Positions 27,221-38,898 of a stretch of 64,000 bases of DNA are shown one piece after another; the first letter of the stretch is position 1, and each line of letters opens with the position of its first letter. Source of the stretch: Serpula lacrymans var. lacrymans S7.9 (lineage: Eukaryota > Basidiomycota > Agaricomycetes > Boletales > Serpulaceae). The stretch covers positions 2,264,308 to 2,328,307 of the forward strand of contig NW_006763291.1 of NCBI RefSeq assembly GCF_000218685.1, given 5' to 3'. The notes beneath the pieces were generated by a model, which saw only the letters and a program-made list of their open reading frames with translations, was not told where the DNA came from and searched no databases. The translations under genes and the position numbers were made by a program.

Positions 27221-27583
27221 GGCCTTGGAGGATTCACTTGAGACTGTAGCCTGGTATGGTCGCGGTGTGGTCGTAGCTAATAGTAAGGGTGACCGTTGGG
27301 GGTTAAAATACAGATAAACCACAGGCTGTATTTCACAGTAGGTGTCCGAAGACAAACATATAGTATGAAGTCACATCTCGCCAACTGCCAGTGCCACTGA
27401 GTGGAACGCTTCAACTCGAAGTTGCGCCACTAAGCTTAAACCGTGAATTTTGCAAAGACGGACTACGAAAGGTAGGTTATATCCTCTCACTACAACTTGA
27501 ATTTCTATTTGCTACACACAAACACACTACCGCGATACACTTAGCTCTAACAATCAATCCAACGTTCCCAGTGGAGTAGATCA
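27221..27583. other. Intergenic, TPR gene promoter / CYP63 3' end
   Basis: About 360 bp upstream of the TPR gene and downstream of the P450; both genes are on the minus strand. No clear motif or reading frame was seen. Confidence 0.35.
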
Positions 27584-30237
27584 CTAGTAACTTTTAGCAC
27601 TTTCCGCTTCCTCCATCTTGACCCACATTCCTCCCTACCAAACGATGAACATCAGCCTTACAAGTCTACAGTGCCAGGCAAAAGAAACGAGCGATACTTA
27701 CCACAGAGTATAAAGTTAAATTGGCTTTGGGCCGGAACTTCTCTACGCCCTTTCGACCACCAGCTGTAGCCCATTCCGCGGGCGGGCGACATTCAGGAGA
27801 CTGAGCGTCAAGATCAAGTGCGATCGACGAGAAGTTTTGCAGCAAACGAATAAGCATGAAAGACATTTCGTTGTACGCGAACTGTAGGTGGATATCGCGC
27901 AATCAATATATGATAATAAAAAAGGGTTGCACAAGAACTGACTTGCTGGCCAAGACAAATCCGTGGTCCTGCGTTGAATGGCAGGAAAATAAAAGGGTTG
28001 GGTATCAAATACTTCTTCAGCCTGTCGTCGAGGAACCGATCAGGGTCAAATTCATTGGCTATTACAAAAGTTTAATTTCTGGCCGATAAAATGTAGGTCT
28101 CCTCACTCACCGTCTGGGCCCCACAAATCAGGCCTGCGATGCATGAGCAGGATAGAATAAGCAACGCTGAATGATTGTTAAAAAGAAATCCAGGTGTACA
28201 AGGAAAAATGTACACGGACGTAGTCTTGGCGGGAATGAATAATGGCTTTTCCTCAGGGTTCGGTGAAGACCATGTAGTGTCATTGATACTTTCACTATGT
28301 GCATTAGACAAAAATTTAGTAAGGCAAAAACAAGCAGTCCACGACAAGTTCACTGACCGCACATTGGTGGGACTGAAAGTTTGATTTGTGATGTGAGATA
28401 TGTATCTTTCATTATATAATATCACTTACACTGCAGGAAAAAGCCTCAATGTTTCTGAAGATAATAAAGGTAAGCTTCAGCTAAACACTTGCATGAGACG
28501 CTTTACCATTCAGGACTGCACGAAGATACTTCATATCTCTGATATCATCATAGGTGGGCCTTCGGCTGGGTCCAATTTTCGCTAATATCTCCTCCCGAAG
28601 ACGGGCAAGGGCATGCGGGTGCAAGGCAAGCAAATAAATGGCAGAAGTCAAGGTCGAAGCAGTCTAAGCGAAGAATAATTACTATTGATATTAGGAGAAC
28701 TTGACGTGACATTGACATACCGTGTCTCGACCAGCAAGAAGGATATTGAGCACTTCATCTCTCAATAAAACAGTGTCTACAACGGGGTATTAAGAATGTT
28801 CAACGTCCATGTCAACAAAAAATGTCTTCTTTACCTGTGGTGTGACGCAGAAGGTGTTCCAGGAGCGTCTCTTCGTCCTGAAACGCGTCTTTGTCGGCAT
28901 CAAAAGACGACTGGTGCTTTTGAATAGCTTCCTTCAAGATGGGTTCCAAAAATTCATTGACGATCTGCATAGGCCCCGCCGTTCTGTCTCCAAATAATTC
29001 CAGCAGAGGCCATGTCTGGCCGATCGTATTACGCTTGTTAATGCCATGTTGAGCGGCTAAAAATGCGCGCGCGAACCGCTCCGAGTGGCTGTTGTCGGGA
29101 AGTTCTGTTTTGTCAACATTATAAGGAAACGGTAGTCCACCGGAAAGTGTGTCAACGCAGTGTCCGAACAAGAATTCGGTTGCCGAATCCAGAGTAAAGC
29201 GCGAAATCAAGTCCTTATTCCGCGGTGAACACTATTATCACAAGACAGCTTACGATGAAATAAGTAAATACACACCTGAAAATCAATGGCGTGGCCGAGA
29301 TTAAATCGCTCTTTCATCAGGGAAATTGTTTTTTCCGCATGCCGATCAAATATATCAAAATGGCTAATCCTATCGTGACTGAAGAACGGACGAGTCATGG
29401 CACGGTGAAGCCTGAAGAGCAAATGTCATAAGCCAGCGTTCATTGCTTACGGGGCAGGCTTCATACTTCCATGTTTCTCCTGAGAATCATTATTTGGGAG
29501 TCGTGGGTGTCATATATGGTGAGTTACTCGAATATCCAACTTAACTTATTGGACTCACCATCAGAGTTGAATACGCCAGTGCCCAAGACGGATTGAGCAG
29601 TTACACGGAACTTGTCCCCTATTAACGATCACCGTTAACAGGATGGCAAACCAATGGAGAGAGTTCACACCTTTCCAGTAGTTGTTGAAATCAGTAGCGA
29701 GGATTGTCTGCATTCAGACCGTCAAAGCAATGCACAGATGTTTATGAATGCTACTTGCCTTGATATGATTTGGCTCTGTTGTCATGATGATATCTTCCCA
29801 TAGCACGTTCATGTTGATGGTTGGTCCGTATGTGACCATATAGTCATACATGACCTGGCCTGAGCGCGAACACGGCAAGGTCAAGCCACAGCTTGATACA
29901 GCTTGGATACGAACATACCATTATAATCATGCTCACTCCTTCTAATAAGGGTTGCCAACACATCTAAATTCCCAATCCATTTCCCTTCGAGACTCGGAAT
30001 TGCTCGTGCGCCCAATTTCATAGCTCTTCTACGGTGAGAGCGCTGAGCCCAAGCCAGCTTAACCGCGAATGCGATCGGAGTACCACCAACCAAGAAAGCA
30101 GAAACCGCCCATAGCGGCAGAAAGAGGTCGTAGAATGAAAAGATACGCGAGACGGCAATGAAGATACCAACAGCAGGAATGACGAAGGAAAAAAACCAGC
30201 GAGTAAGCAATACCACACCTGGTGTTTTCCACGACAT
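27584..30237 (-). CDS. Cytochrome P450, CYP63-like
   Basis: A membrane-bound monooxygenase. The start at 30237 ([20 protein letters not shown]) begins two hydrophobic segments, then a basic stop-transfer region ([17 protein letters not shown]). The body includes [35 protein letters not shown] and [12 protein letters not shown], all close to the CYP63 family. The I-helix is [14 protein letters not shown] (AGxDTT). The ExxR motif is ETLRLFPAV, assembled across an intron, then PTNVRESIN and [14 protein letters not shown]. The heme loop is [15 protein letters not shown] with the canonical Arg and Cys. The last two exons give [14 protein letters not shown] and [11 protein letters not shown], stop at 27584. 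CYP63 enzymes of white-rot fungi oxidise alkanes, fatty acids and aromatic pollutants. More than ten introns; apparently intact. Confidence 0.9.
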
Positions 30238-30611
30238 GTCGGTACCCTGAGTAAATTCAAGTTAGTTGTTCTAGTCGATGTCACTAGTATGCAATCACCA
30301 CATGCAGCGATATGTATGTGGTAGAGTTTTCGACATACAAACCTTGATATCACAGATTTTTATATCAATGAGTTCGGGGTACTACAATTGATGGGTTACA
30401 GACGGTGTGAGATTTCGCCTTGGTTCGTCAGGTACATAAGTAAACATATCGCCCAGCGCAGTCGCGCCACGGTGACGACGCCCCGCAGAAAGGAAAGGAG
30501 ACATTATTACCCGAAAGAACGCACCTTAAAGTGAGGATGTGACTTGCTTAGAATGAGTCAGCACTCTAGGGCGCCACAAGGAGACATCAGCGCAAATAGA
30601 CTCAAGTACTC
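30238..30611. other. CYP63 upstream region
   Basis: About 370 bp upstream of the P450. The part at 30440-30490 is GC-rich (CGCCACGGTGACGACGCC). It should carry the P450 promoter. No TATA box is clear. Confidence 0.35.
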
Positions 30612-31308
30612 CTACCAGGCATGGCTATAGTAAATAGTGTTCCCCTGACCGAAAGTGTTGGAGTGTGGTCCGCGTATAATGTCGGAGCCATGCATGACAC
30701 CGCCAATCGAACAGTAGGATTTAAATTCAAGCAGGTGCACCCTTTCCTGATCCTTTCGCAGCTTTTCCACATATACAAAAGTCAAAACAACCGTGTCTAA
30801 GATATGTTCACCGAATATGCCCAAACTCCCGTTGTGGAAACAAGCTACAGGAATATTTGAGCCGTCTCCCCGTTCGAGCTGTCGTCTTTGCGTAAGTGAA
30901 AAAGCTGGAAAGATGAACAGCGAGTCACTGCTTACAGAAGTCCGTTTGTACTTCCGTCCATCTGGGCCTATAAATGTGTATTTGCTGTTTCCTTGTCTAA
31001 TACACGTCACCTTCTGTTGGAAGGCGCACACACCGCCCGATAAACCCACTAGCTGGGATATAATATTCCGTCCAAACTTCGTTGCCATTGAAGCGAAGTT
31101 TAGACGGCTATCAAGTGTGCCAATCGATTTCTGCTACGATTTCCAAGTCATCACGCATGTTAAGCAGGGAGGAATTGGGCCTGATTGTCCATGTGGTGGT
31201 AGTGCGCGGAGGCAAACTCCAAGGAGTATTTGTTTTATGAATGACTTGACCTTGTGAGTTTGTTATGGTTGTATCACGAACGTCATCACTCGAGAGTGTG
31301 AGCTGCAT
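30612..31308 (-). pseudogene. DUF6593-type protein gene with in-frame stops
   Basis: The family signature is visible in pieces. It begins MQLTLSSDDVRDTTITNSQG with VIHKTNTPWSLPPRTTT and EIVAEIDWHT. Immediately after EIDWHT the same frame has TGA and TAG at about 31113-31118, and then resumes with PSKLRFNGNEVWTEYYIP, the expected next block. A frame change follows, then YTFIGPDGRKYKR and, in that frame, SNIPVACFHNGSLGIF, then ILDTVVLTFVYVEKLRKDQE, the family's C-terminal hallmark. The frame changes could be introns, but the only GT-AG pairs I find are about 30-37 nt, shorter than the other introns here. I infer a recently inactivated gene. The family is common in Agaricomycetes and its function is unknown. 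Confidence 0.6.
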
Positions 31309-32137
31309 GATAGATAGGAGTTGATCGGCCCAGTTGTAAGTTGCTGACCGATTTATTGTAATGGCAGCACGATGCTGTGGTCACCGTTTTCCTGTAGAAA
31401 GAGGGACCATTTAAAGCGTATACTAAAATCGACTATTACGGTCCTTGACAACATCGAATGGAAAGCAGTAATTGCTGGTGGGGATAACGATCGACTGAGG
31501 AGACCAACTATCAAGCAATGACGTTTTCGTTAAGACAAGTAAATACCTGTGCATCATAGCTCGATGTTGTTCCTCTCTACGACACGCTGTGACATTGCTC
31601 CATCAGTAACTGTGTTATTCGTAGAACGGAAGGTACACTTGTATCGATATGGTCCCATGACACCTATGTCCTCTTGTTGGAAAGTCATAGGAAAGCGATG
31701 CGCGAGTACCTGTAGAAGTCATAGCGGACATCATTTTCAGATCCAGACACTGCCTACTGCATTCGCCAGAACTGCCGAAATGGGCTGTAGAACATTCTAT
31801 GCAAAGTTGCAAGGAAGGAGCAAGTGTGACAGACGCGTGATAGTCTCACACTCGAACAAAATTTTCGAACATGGGCAACTTGAATGGGCGTCGAAAGGCC
31901 TTATAAGTCGATTGAATGTCTTAGAACAGGTGAAACGAACGATATAGACCTTCAAGGTTACCGTGGACATTCGAAGTTTTTTCTTTTTTTTTTTTTTTTT
32001 CGCTCTGACAAAAACTTCTCCCACTAAAACATGGGATCAGATATCGCGATAAGTAGAGATAAAATTTAGAACCCTACTACCTCAGGCCAGCCAGCATCAC
32101 TCTATATCAAACATTGTGCCTTAAGCAGACAGCCAAA
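31309..32137. other. Region between DUF6593-type gene and RAD17, poly-T tract
   Basis: About 830 bp. Open frames on both strands (plus 31549-31947; minus 31615-31812 and 31797-32024) show no family I recognise. A T-rich tract at 31978-32000, broken by a single C, encodes the Lys run in one of those frames. No supported gene. Confidence 0.35.
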
Positions 32138-35024
32138 TCACTCAACTTCCTCTATGTCATCACTCTCCAGCCATCCACCACTGACTATATCCTCCACATC
32201 TTTCACTGAATTGTCATTCGCTGCCCACCCTTCGTCTTCGTCTGGTAAAGACCCGAACTCATCCTCGCCATCCCTCAATGCGAGCGCAGATGACACCTTC
32301 GAATTAAAGGGGAGATGCGAGAATAGATGATGAGAGGGTGGAGGTCCTATAACACCTAACGCGCATACAATAAAAACTATCGATGAGAGCTGGGAAGTCT
32401 GATAAAAGAAAAAACCCACCTCGACTGGCAACGCCTTTCCCTCGCTGGCGATCCATGGCTTTCAGCCATCCGCCCAGTTCAGTCGCTATCGTCTTTTGAC
32501 TCCAGCGACTCGTCGAAGGGACATCATCTCGACTTCCAAAATCGAGATTACCATTTGTGGTGTCCGTTAAACCAGCATCCTTACTGGTCACCCACAACTG
32601 TACATCCCTCACTGCATCTGCAGCCTCTACCTCCCTTTTTCGCACGTCGAAGAACTCTGGTTTGCATACCAGTTGTCCACGGCGTGCGACAGGAGAGGGA
32701 AGTGAATGTAGCGTACCCAGAGTAAGGAGATGAAATATATGTGGGTTCGTGAGGACTGGCTGTAGACACAGGAAAACAAGTAGACAATTATGGATAGGAC
32801 TTGGGAAAATAAAGGAACACTCACATCATCACCTCCTCCCCAATCCGCCCAACTAAGCCATTCTGCAACGGCAGCAGACTCGTCTATGTCGTTGCAAAAC
32901 TGCGTATAGTTCTGGTGGATATATAATCCAAGGAGAGATGAGTCAATCGGGGAATCTGCATAGAGTACCTTTGAGTTTACGTTACAATCCGTCAATAATA
33001 AAGGATACGCATGCTGTTAAGCTGCCTAGTACACAAGTAAGACGTGAAGATACTCACATCGATGTCAACACGGCTGGCCCGCCGTTCATGTTCCTGCAAG
33101 TAAGGAGGCAGTTCTGGAGGCTCTCGCAGGAGTGCATCAATCGCTTTATCCCTCTTCAAGTCTTTTGCGGCTGAATTTGCATTGGGTGGGTCACCTTTTC
33201 CTGAAAAACAAATCGTCAGCTCCTTACAGTATGGTGAATGTGAAAGTAACAGCACTTACTTTTGTTATACAGTACCTTCCCCATCAAGTGAAAAAGCACG
33301 AGACTTTGCTCTCTACGTGTAACAGCCTCTAAAACGAGTCTCGCGTTGACATTACTCCTGCCATCGTTTTGAACCCTTTTCTTCCCTTTCCCAGCCTTAC
33401 TCGCACTTGTACAGGCGAATTGAAGTGCCATTATAGCACTACGAATGTCACCATTGGAGGACTCTACTATGATATCTAGGACTTCGCGAGGCAGAGATTG
33501 CACGCTGTGTCCCGATGAAGATGAGAAGTGTATAGTAATAAGAGACTGTATAGCTTTCTTCATGAGCGTGGATGCAACCGGGTTGAAACTAGGAGAATAA
33601 GCGTCAAGGCATAAATAAAAAAGCAGTCTCACCTAATCTGCGTGACATAGGATGAGGCGATCAACGCTGGCCCAAGGACAGTCCTCACGTCCACCACTTC
33701 CTTTGCCCATCCAAAACCGTTCGCTGCGCGTTCATCTTGTGCCTCACCACGCATACCTGCATCACTGACAATAATCACGATGGGGGCTGCGTCGCGTGGG
33801 GGGTTATCAACAAGTGACTGCAAAGCAGCTCGAAAACGAGCTTGAGTGGGTAGATGAAGTATGTTTGGAAGATCTTCAAGGAGGATAATGTGGCGCGGAC
33901 CAGAACTCTTCTTGCTCTGACTCTGAGATTGCGAACTCCCAGAGCAAGCCGGAGTACCAGTTTGGGATGATTGGGGTTCTTGGTTTTTAATCATCTGTGA
34001 AGAGAAGATATTGTGGCAGGCAGATGCTCGTTCTAGGAATGCTTGGAACTTGTCAAATAACGTTTGGTTATCTACGGGAGATCTTCTTTCTCCGTACTCA
34101 TCGTCTGAAAGTGTAATTGTTAGCTTATGCAATAATGAGACAGGAATGTAACCGACCCATATCGTCAAACTCGTTCCTTGTGAATTTATCACTCATACTG
34201 TTTCTCCATTCCAGGATTTCAAAACCCAGTTCGCGAGAAAGGACACGTACAGTTGTCGTTTTGGCTGTACCTGCAGGTCCCGTCAACGCCAGAATTCTCT
34301 ACAAAATAGCTCTAATGTTAACGGTTTCCGTGTGGTAATCCAGATGACATACTCTGTACTTTTTAAGCTTGCCTGAAGGACCTCCTTCAAAAGCCTCGAT
34401 GAACCATCGTCGTACATCCTCGACTTTACGTTTGTGTACAGCTAGATCAGCCTACATAACTATGGAGTGTATCCTTGTGAATATAACGAGAAGCGTACCT
34501 CAGTGGTGGGCTCGTACATGTCGACCCACAATCTATCATCTACATAATGGACATACAACATCAGCATCAGCATCAGAAAACGTACTTATGATAATTAAAC
34601 ATCCACCAACCGTTGAACTCTTCGTCACAGTCTTGATCTACAGCTTTGCCCTTTCCTTTCACTTCTCTTCGTTGTGAGCTGGCCTGAGAGGGTAATTGCG
34701 AGGAACTGGCTTGAGAATAAGAGGGCGGTAAATCAAATGTGGGTGGTTTCGCGAACTAGTAAATGGGAATATTTTTAGTCATCGTCCAATATCTCAGACA
34801 AGAAGAAACTGGCAGTAAAGCATCATATATTATAAAAAGATAAATGCACAAGGAAGACAAATAATGGAGTTGGACGAACCACGTACCGACAGGGGTCTCA
34901 TTTTCTTTGCTGGTGGTTCAGTGTCAAGTTTCACTGTCATCAGCTTCGCTTTACCCGATGGCCGTGAGGTTGTTTGTTTGGATCCAGCGTCTACAGATAC
35001 CCTTGGACGCGATTTGGGCGGCAT
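32138..35024 (-). CDS. RAD17: Rad17 checkpoint clamp loader
   Basis: Rad17 replaces Rfc1 in an RFC-like complex that loads the 9-1-1 clamp at DNA damage and activates the ATR checkpoint. The start at 35024 (MPPKSRPRVSVDAGSKQ) gives a basic disordered N-terminus. Then come LWVDMYEPTTEADLAVHKRK, the typical Rad17 entry, and Walker A in ILALTGPAGTAKTTTVRVLS. ELGFEILEWRNS and the Walker B region, HIILLEDLPNI, follow. Next is the lid and helical region: LPREVLDIIVESSNGDIRSA, IMALQFACTSAS, then EAVTRREQSLVLFHLMGKVL. The tail ends GGWLESDDIEEVE. An acidic end with E-S-D is reminiscent of the C-terminal motif of other Rad17 proteins. About ten introns. Confidence 0.9.
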
Positions 35025-35890
35025 TGCTTGGAACGGTAGCTTCGGGTTCTGACGCGTTGATATGCTTCAATGTGGTGTATGGACTTGAGCTTAAGGGCCG
35101 CGGTGTACGGGTGGTTGGCTGCGGTCCTACTAATTGCCTCCTTACACCGAAGTCGTTGTGAGCAAACTTAGCTTAGCACCGCTTGTTGGTGGAACGAAGA
35201 ACTTTCAAAAGAGGATATGAGAATGGGCTCTAAAAGAAAGCAGAAAGGATCTGCCGTCACGGGCTGCAATCGGAGACGAAAAATATGGTCGTCCTCTGAA
35301 CGCCGCGGACCACGAAATTGCATTACACTTCATAACGCCCATCCTCAACTGTGAATTCTCCTGCTGTATGTACTCCTTTTACATTGGCTCGTCCATCACT
35401 GTTTCACAGAGACCAGCCAATGGGAGTGCAGTCGTTGCACTGAGGCAAGCCCAGCCTCGAAGGTTTCTTATCAGAAAGTTACAGCGGCGAGCGATACCAG
35501 TCTTACCAGGGCTACAGTTACTATTGCTCTGAACCTATGTTAGTCACTGTGAAGATGCAAATTGTTGCAGAAATTGGAAGAATTGATGTATGTTGTGTAA
35601 ACTGGTGGAGGTCTTTATACCCGACAATGATGTATCGATGATTATTCCGCATCCTCTTTTTACCCTAACAAATCAGCGCGATACTCGATCTGACGATGTC
35701 ACCAAATTTAAAACCCTAAGTCAGTGGGAAGAGATAAAACGTTAGGTGAAATACATAATCTCAAGTACGTAGAACCTGATCATATATCCTTTCCTCCATT
35801 CTATCGGATGAAATTAGATCTATTAAGATTAAAGCACTGGCACAACCCCTTAAACAATCACCAACTAAAATACCTTCCACGTACCACGTC
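35025..35890. other. Intergenic, RAD17 upstream / MBA1-like 3' end
   Basis: About 870 bp. It holds the RAD17 promoter and the 3' flank of the next minus-strand gene. I looked for tRNA box A/B pairs and reading frames and saw none that convince. Confidence 0.35.
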
Positions 35891-37395
35891 CTAAACCTTT
35901 TCCACCTTTTCGTATAGCTGTTCCCTCACGGTCCATGGTGTGTCATACCATCCCCGCTTCTCGAATACCATATACTCGGTGACGTGCCGCCTCATGGGTT
36001 CCTTTCCATCAACCGGTACGCCCTTCTTCGTAAATACTTGTAGTGTCTGGCGAGAACAGGTGGTGTCAGCCAAGACGCAAAACGGAAGGCTGTAAACATT
36101 TACCTGGAATGAATCGAACCTGACAAGCGCGTGAATGACAAGTCTGTTCCCTTGTTTAGGTGGCTCTTGGGCAAGATACCCCTCTGCAGCGCGGATAGAG
36201 ACAATGCGTGTAGGACTGGCTTCGCTGATACATCGCCAGTGATAGATGAGTCCTGGATCACGGCTGCGCACAAGCTTCAGAAGCTTGGCTTGCATGTTGT
36301 CAGAGGTGGTATTTTTGATCCCCTGTATGCTTTTTCTGTTTCAAATAGTGATTAATTAACGTTACACGATAGACAAGCTACGAGGGGCGTACTCAGCGAC
36401 GGCATTGTTCATGCCCACGTATGCGATGCTAGCTGTTCTAATCAAGGGCGAGACCCAAGCATCTTTCATATAACTACCAACTTTGAAGAGCTGCCTCGAC
36501 CAAGGTGATTTAACAGTTATGTCCGGAAACGCGTTCGCCTTTGCGATGGTGAACATACTAGAGAACATGGGAGAGAAAAGATGTGGATAGAAGGAAAAGG
36601 GCGTGGAATAATGAGATAAGTACTGGCAGGATAGCGGAAAAGTAGGGACTGAAGCACCTAAAAACATTCTTCATCCAATTGCCTGTATTGTCCTTGATAG
36701 CATCAAAGATGGTAGAAACAGAGATAGGTCTCAAGCTGATGACTGCACGCAAGTCACGGGGTACTTGGACATCTGCGGAGATTTCATCAGTCCTGGTGAT
36801 ACTAGTAAAAAAGATGCAGGTTGCGGTACTTACCAAGGGTAAGCATTTTTTGACCCCACATGTCAGTGGTAGGAAAATGGCGAGGCATTTTCATCATGTT
36901 CTCCAGTTCTGCTATCTGGGCATCGGTCGACTTTGCCTTGAGCCCAGTTTTGGAGGCACCATCGCCGGACTTCTTACCCAGTAGACTCCGCACTAGCGAT
37001 GGACTCTTGGCCTTGGCTGAAGGAGGACTTGGATTCGGTGTCGCGGTATTTATGGGCGTAGAAGAGGTTGCTGAAGAGGTTGCACTCGCGGTAGCAGAAG
37101 GTTTAGACGTTGTGGATGTCTTTAGCGTCGATGACGGCGCTGGAGGGCGAGGAGCTGTATGGCGAGTGGTTGAAGGTGATGACTTGGTTTTCTGTGCATA
37201 TGCGCGAGAAAAACCGGGTGAAGATGTGATGATGTATGGGCTATGGCGAGAACTGGAACGATGAACTGGAGTACAATAGTACCTGTGTATCCTGGCACTA
37301 GTGATGGTCCTGCTTGTCCCAGACAGCAGAGGTGTAGCAAGGTCAAAACATCGCGACCTCGCTGTAAAAGGAAGCTGGGCACGACCAACTATCAT
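35891..37395 (-). CDS. Mitochondrial Tim44-like domain protein (MBA1/mL45 type)
   Basis: The start at 37395 gives a long, basic, Ser/Thr-rich mitochondrial presequence (FTARSRCFDLATPLLSG, then HRSSSRHSPYI). It continues into a low-complexity Ser/Thr/Pro linker. The conserved part starts at AQIAELENMMKMPRHFPTTD. It continues as DVQVPRDLRAVISLRPISVS, NAFPDITVKSPWSRQLFKVG and QAKLLKLVRSRDPGLIYHWR, and ends FTKKGVPVDGKEPMRRHVTE, then VFEKRGWYDTPWTVREQLYE. This is the Tim44-like fold shared by Mba1, a mitoribosome receptor at the inner membrane, and mL45, a large-subunit protein. Which one it is cannot be decided from sequence alone. Five exons or more; stop at 35891. It is divergent from the CX9C gene. 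Confidence 0.75.
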
Positions 37396-37762
37396 TCTCC
37401 CGCAGATAATATCGCTCTAATCGCGCTGTGTGCCTTCCGTTTTCGCTTCGCCGCCGTCTTGGTCGTCGTCAGACACAGCGAGCACGACTCTCGAATGTCC
37501 TGCGTTAATAAATTTCTCGAAATGGTTATTCCCGCTAGTCGGGAAGGCGTGAGAATGCTCCGGAACCTAGCCTACGTGTTGACTGGCCGGTCTGCGCCGA
37601 GAATATTACGCGTTCACGGGGAAAGGCGATATATAAGGGTCTCTGCCCGTTGGCCGATGAAAAAATCAGCTTTTCGTGTGAATTCAAGCCTGAGTTCTCT
37701 CCAGTTTCAACGTTTCTCTACGAACTCACTACTCACTAATTACGAACGCAACCTACTGAATC
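37396..37762. promoter_or_regulatory. Divergent promoter region, MBA1-like / CX9C gene
   Basis: This 367-bp gap lies between divergent start codons of two predicted mitochondrial proteins. TATATAAG at 37630-37637, about 126 bp before the CX9C start codon, is a good TATA box for the plus-strand gene. Shared control of the pair is possible but only inferred. Confidence 0.5.
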
Positions 37763-38325
37763 ATGCCTGTAAGTCTATCTTTCAATCTTTATATTGCTCA
37801 GTTACTCAAGTCATCACTTGCAGCGCCAATCTCGTTCCCGTGCTGCCCCCGCTGCTCGTCCTGCTGCCCCAGCTCAGTCAAGAGGTGCCCATACCGCCGC
37901 ACTCCCAGCTGGTGCCCAATCACACTCCAACCCTGCACATGCACCCGCACCTGCACATACCCAAGCACCCGCACAGTCCTCGGGACCTGGCATGATGGCT
38001 CAGATGGCTGCCACAGCTGGCTCTGTTGCAATAGGATCCACCATCGGCCATGGGCTCTCATCGATGCTCTTTGGTTCATCGTCCTCTGCACCCGCTCCTG
38101 TTGAGCAGGCACCGCCTGTGCAACAGCAGAGTTACCAGAGCCAAGGTGTTAGCTGTGAAGTACAGGCAAGGGACTTCACCAAGTGTCTCGAGAAGGCAGA
38201 CATGCCGTCTTGCTCGTGGTATTTAGAGCAGTTGAAGGCTGTGAGTACCGGCACTATACCAACCTCACCTGGGACTGATTGCTTATTTTGTAATACAGTG
38301 CCAGTCTGCTGCAGCCCCGTACTAA
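37763..38325 (+). CDS. MIX17: Twin-CX9C mitochondrial protein, Mix17/CHCHD2-10 type
   Basis: A small intermembrane-space protein of the CHCHD2/CHCHD10 family. Exon 1 codes only for Met-Pro (37763-37768). After an intron, exon 2 (37824-38240) starts RQSRSRAAPAARPAAPAQSR, an Arg/Ala/Pro-rich leader. It continues to a hydrophobic, Gly-rich centre (MMAQMAATAGSVAIGSTIGH, then GLSSMLFGSS). The CHCH domain has C-EVQARDFTK-C and C-SWYLEQLKA-C, two exact CX9C pairs oxidised by Mia40. The second cysteine of pair two lies in exon 3 (38299-38325), which ends CQSAAAPY and TAA. About 149 residues, normal for the family. The role is in cristae and respiratory-chain upkeep. Confidence 0.9.
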
Positions 38326-38898
38326 TCTGTGAAAGGGTTTGCGTGGAATTGAAAGTGGTAGATCTTTTTCCGCGTTTTTATCTCGCAGAAGATGTATCGG
38401 AGGTGCCAGAGTAGTAAATGCGTACTACAGATTATTGCAATTGGCTTACTGCAACGATTATGCTTATAACACCACTGGATTATATGTAGATATCATGACC
38501 AAATATCCCCACTCAGTTGCTCAATTGCAGTACTCAGCTTTAACGTTGTACGAATATCGCTCCATTTCATGATCAGCTCTGGGTTTACACAGAATCTCTT
38601 TCAACGCAGGTTTGAATCACCAGGCCCTTCGTATAGAGGAACTCATGAGCCAATCAATCTGACTAATATGGCATTAACGACACTGCAAAAGGGAGACTCA
38701 GCTAATGGCGCTGACTAACCCAGTAAAAGATTCGTGAAGATCGCAGAGTACATATGCTGGTTGTCGGACATTAATATGACTCGGTGGCCAGGGGTCCTCA
38801 AGTATAGCATAAAGCTCCTTCGATCCGAACAACATTGCATCTGCCAACCTTGCAAAATCTATCGTCACAACACTTGATAATCAGATATCACAACAACA
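38326..38898. other. Intergenic upstream of first GST gene
   Basis: About 570 bp holding the 3' flank of the CX9C gene and the promoter of the first GST. TATAGCATAAAG near 38804-38815 is a TATA-like site about 90 bp before the start codon. TGACTAA at about 38711 resembles a Yap1/AP-1-type stress element, but one short match proves nothing. Confidence 0.4.

Noticed and set aside
31549..31947. 132-codon plus-strand open frame beside the DUF6593-type gene
   Set aside because: No recognisable family, high Arg/Ser/Cys content typical of chance frames, and overlapping minus-strand frames of equal quality.
36860..37264. 134-codon plus-strand open frame rich in Val, Glu and Ala
   Set aside because: Antisense of the Ser/Thr/Pro linker in the MBA1-like protein; low-complexity DNA keeps both strands open.
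37243..37995. 250-codon plus-strand open frame
   Set aside because: It crosses the divergent promoter, the CX9C start and its first intron, and is antisense to the MBA1-like exon 1. The residue pattern is that of shifted-frame DNA.
27585..38325. A secondary-metabolite gene cluster around the CYP63-like P450
   Set aside because: Its neighbours are housekeeping genes (SEC62, Mgr3-like, RAD17, MBA1-like, CX9C); no synthase, transporter or pathway regulator is present.
38600..38640. GGTTTGAATCACC resembling a tRNA B-box
   Set aside because: No A-box at the right distance on either strand and no acceptor-stem pairing.
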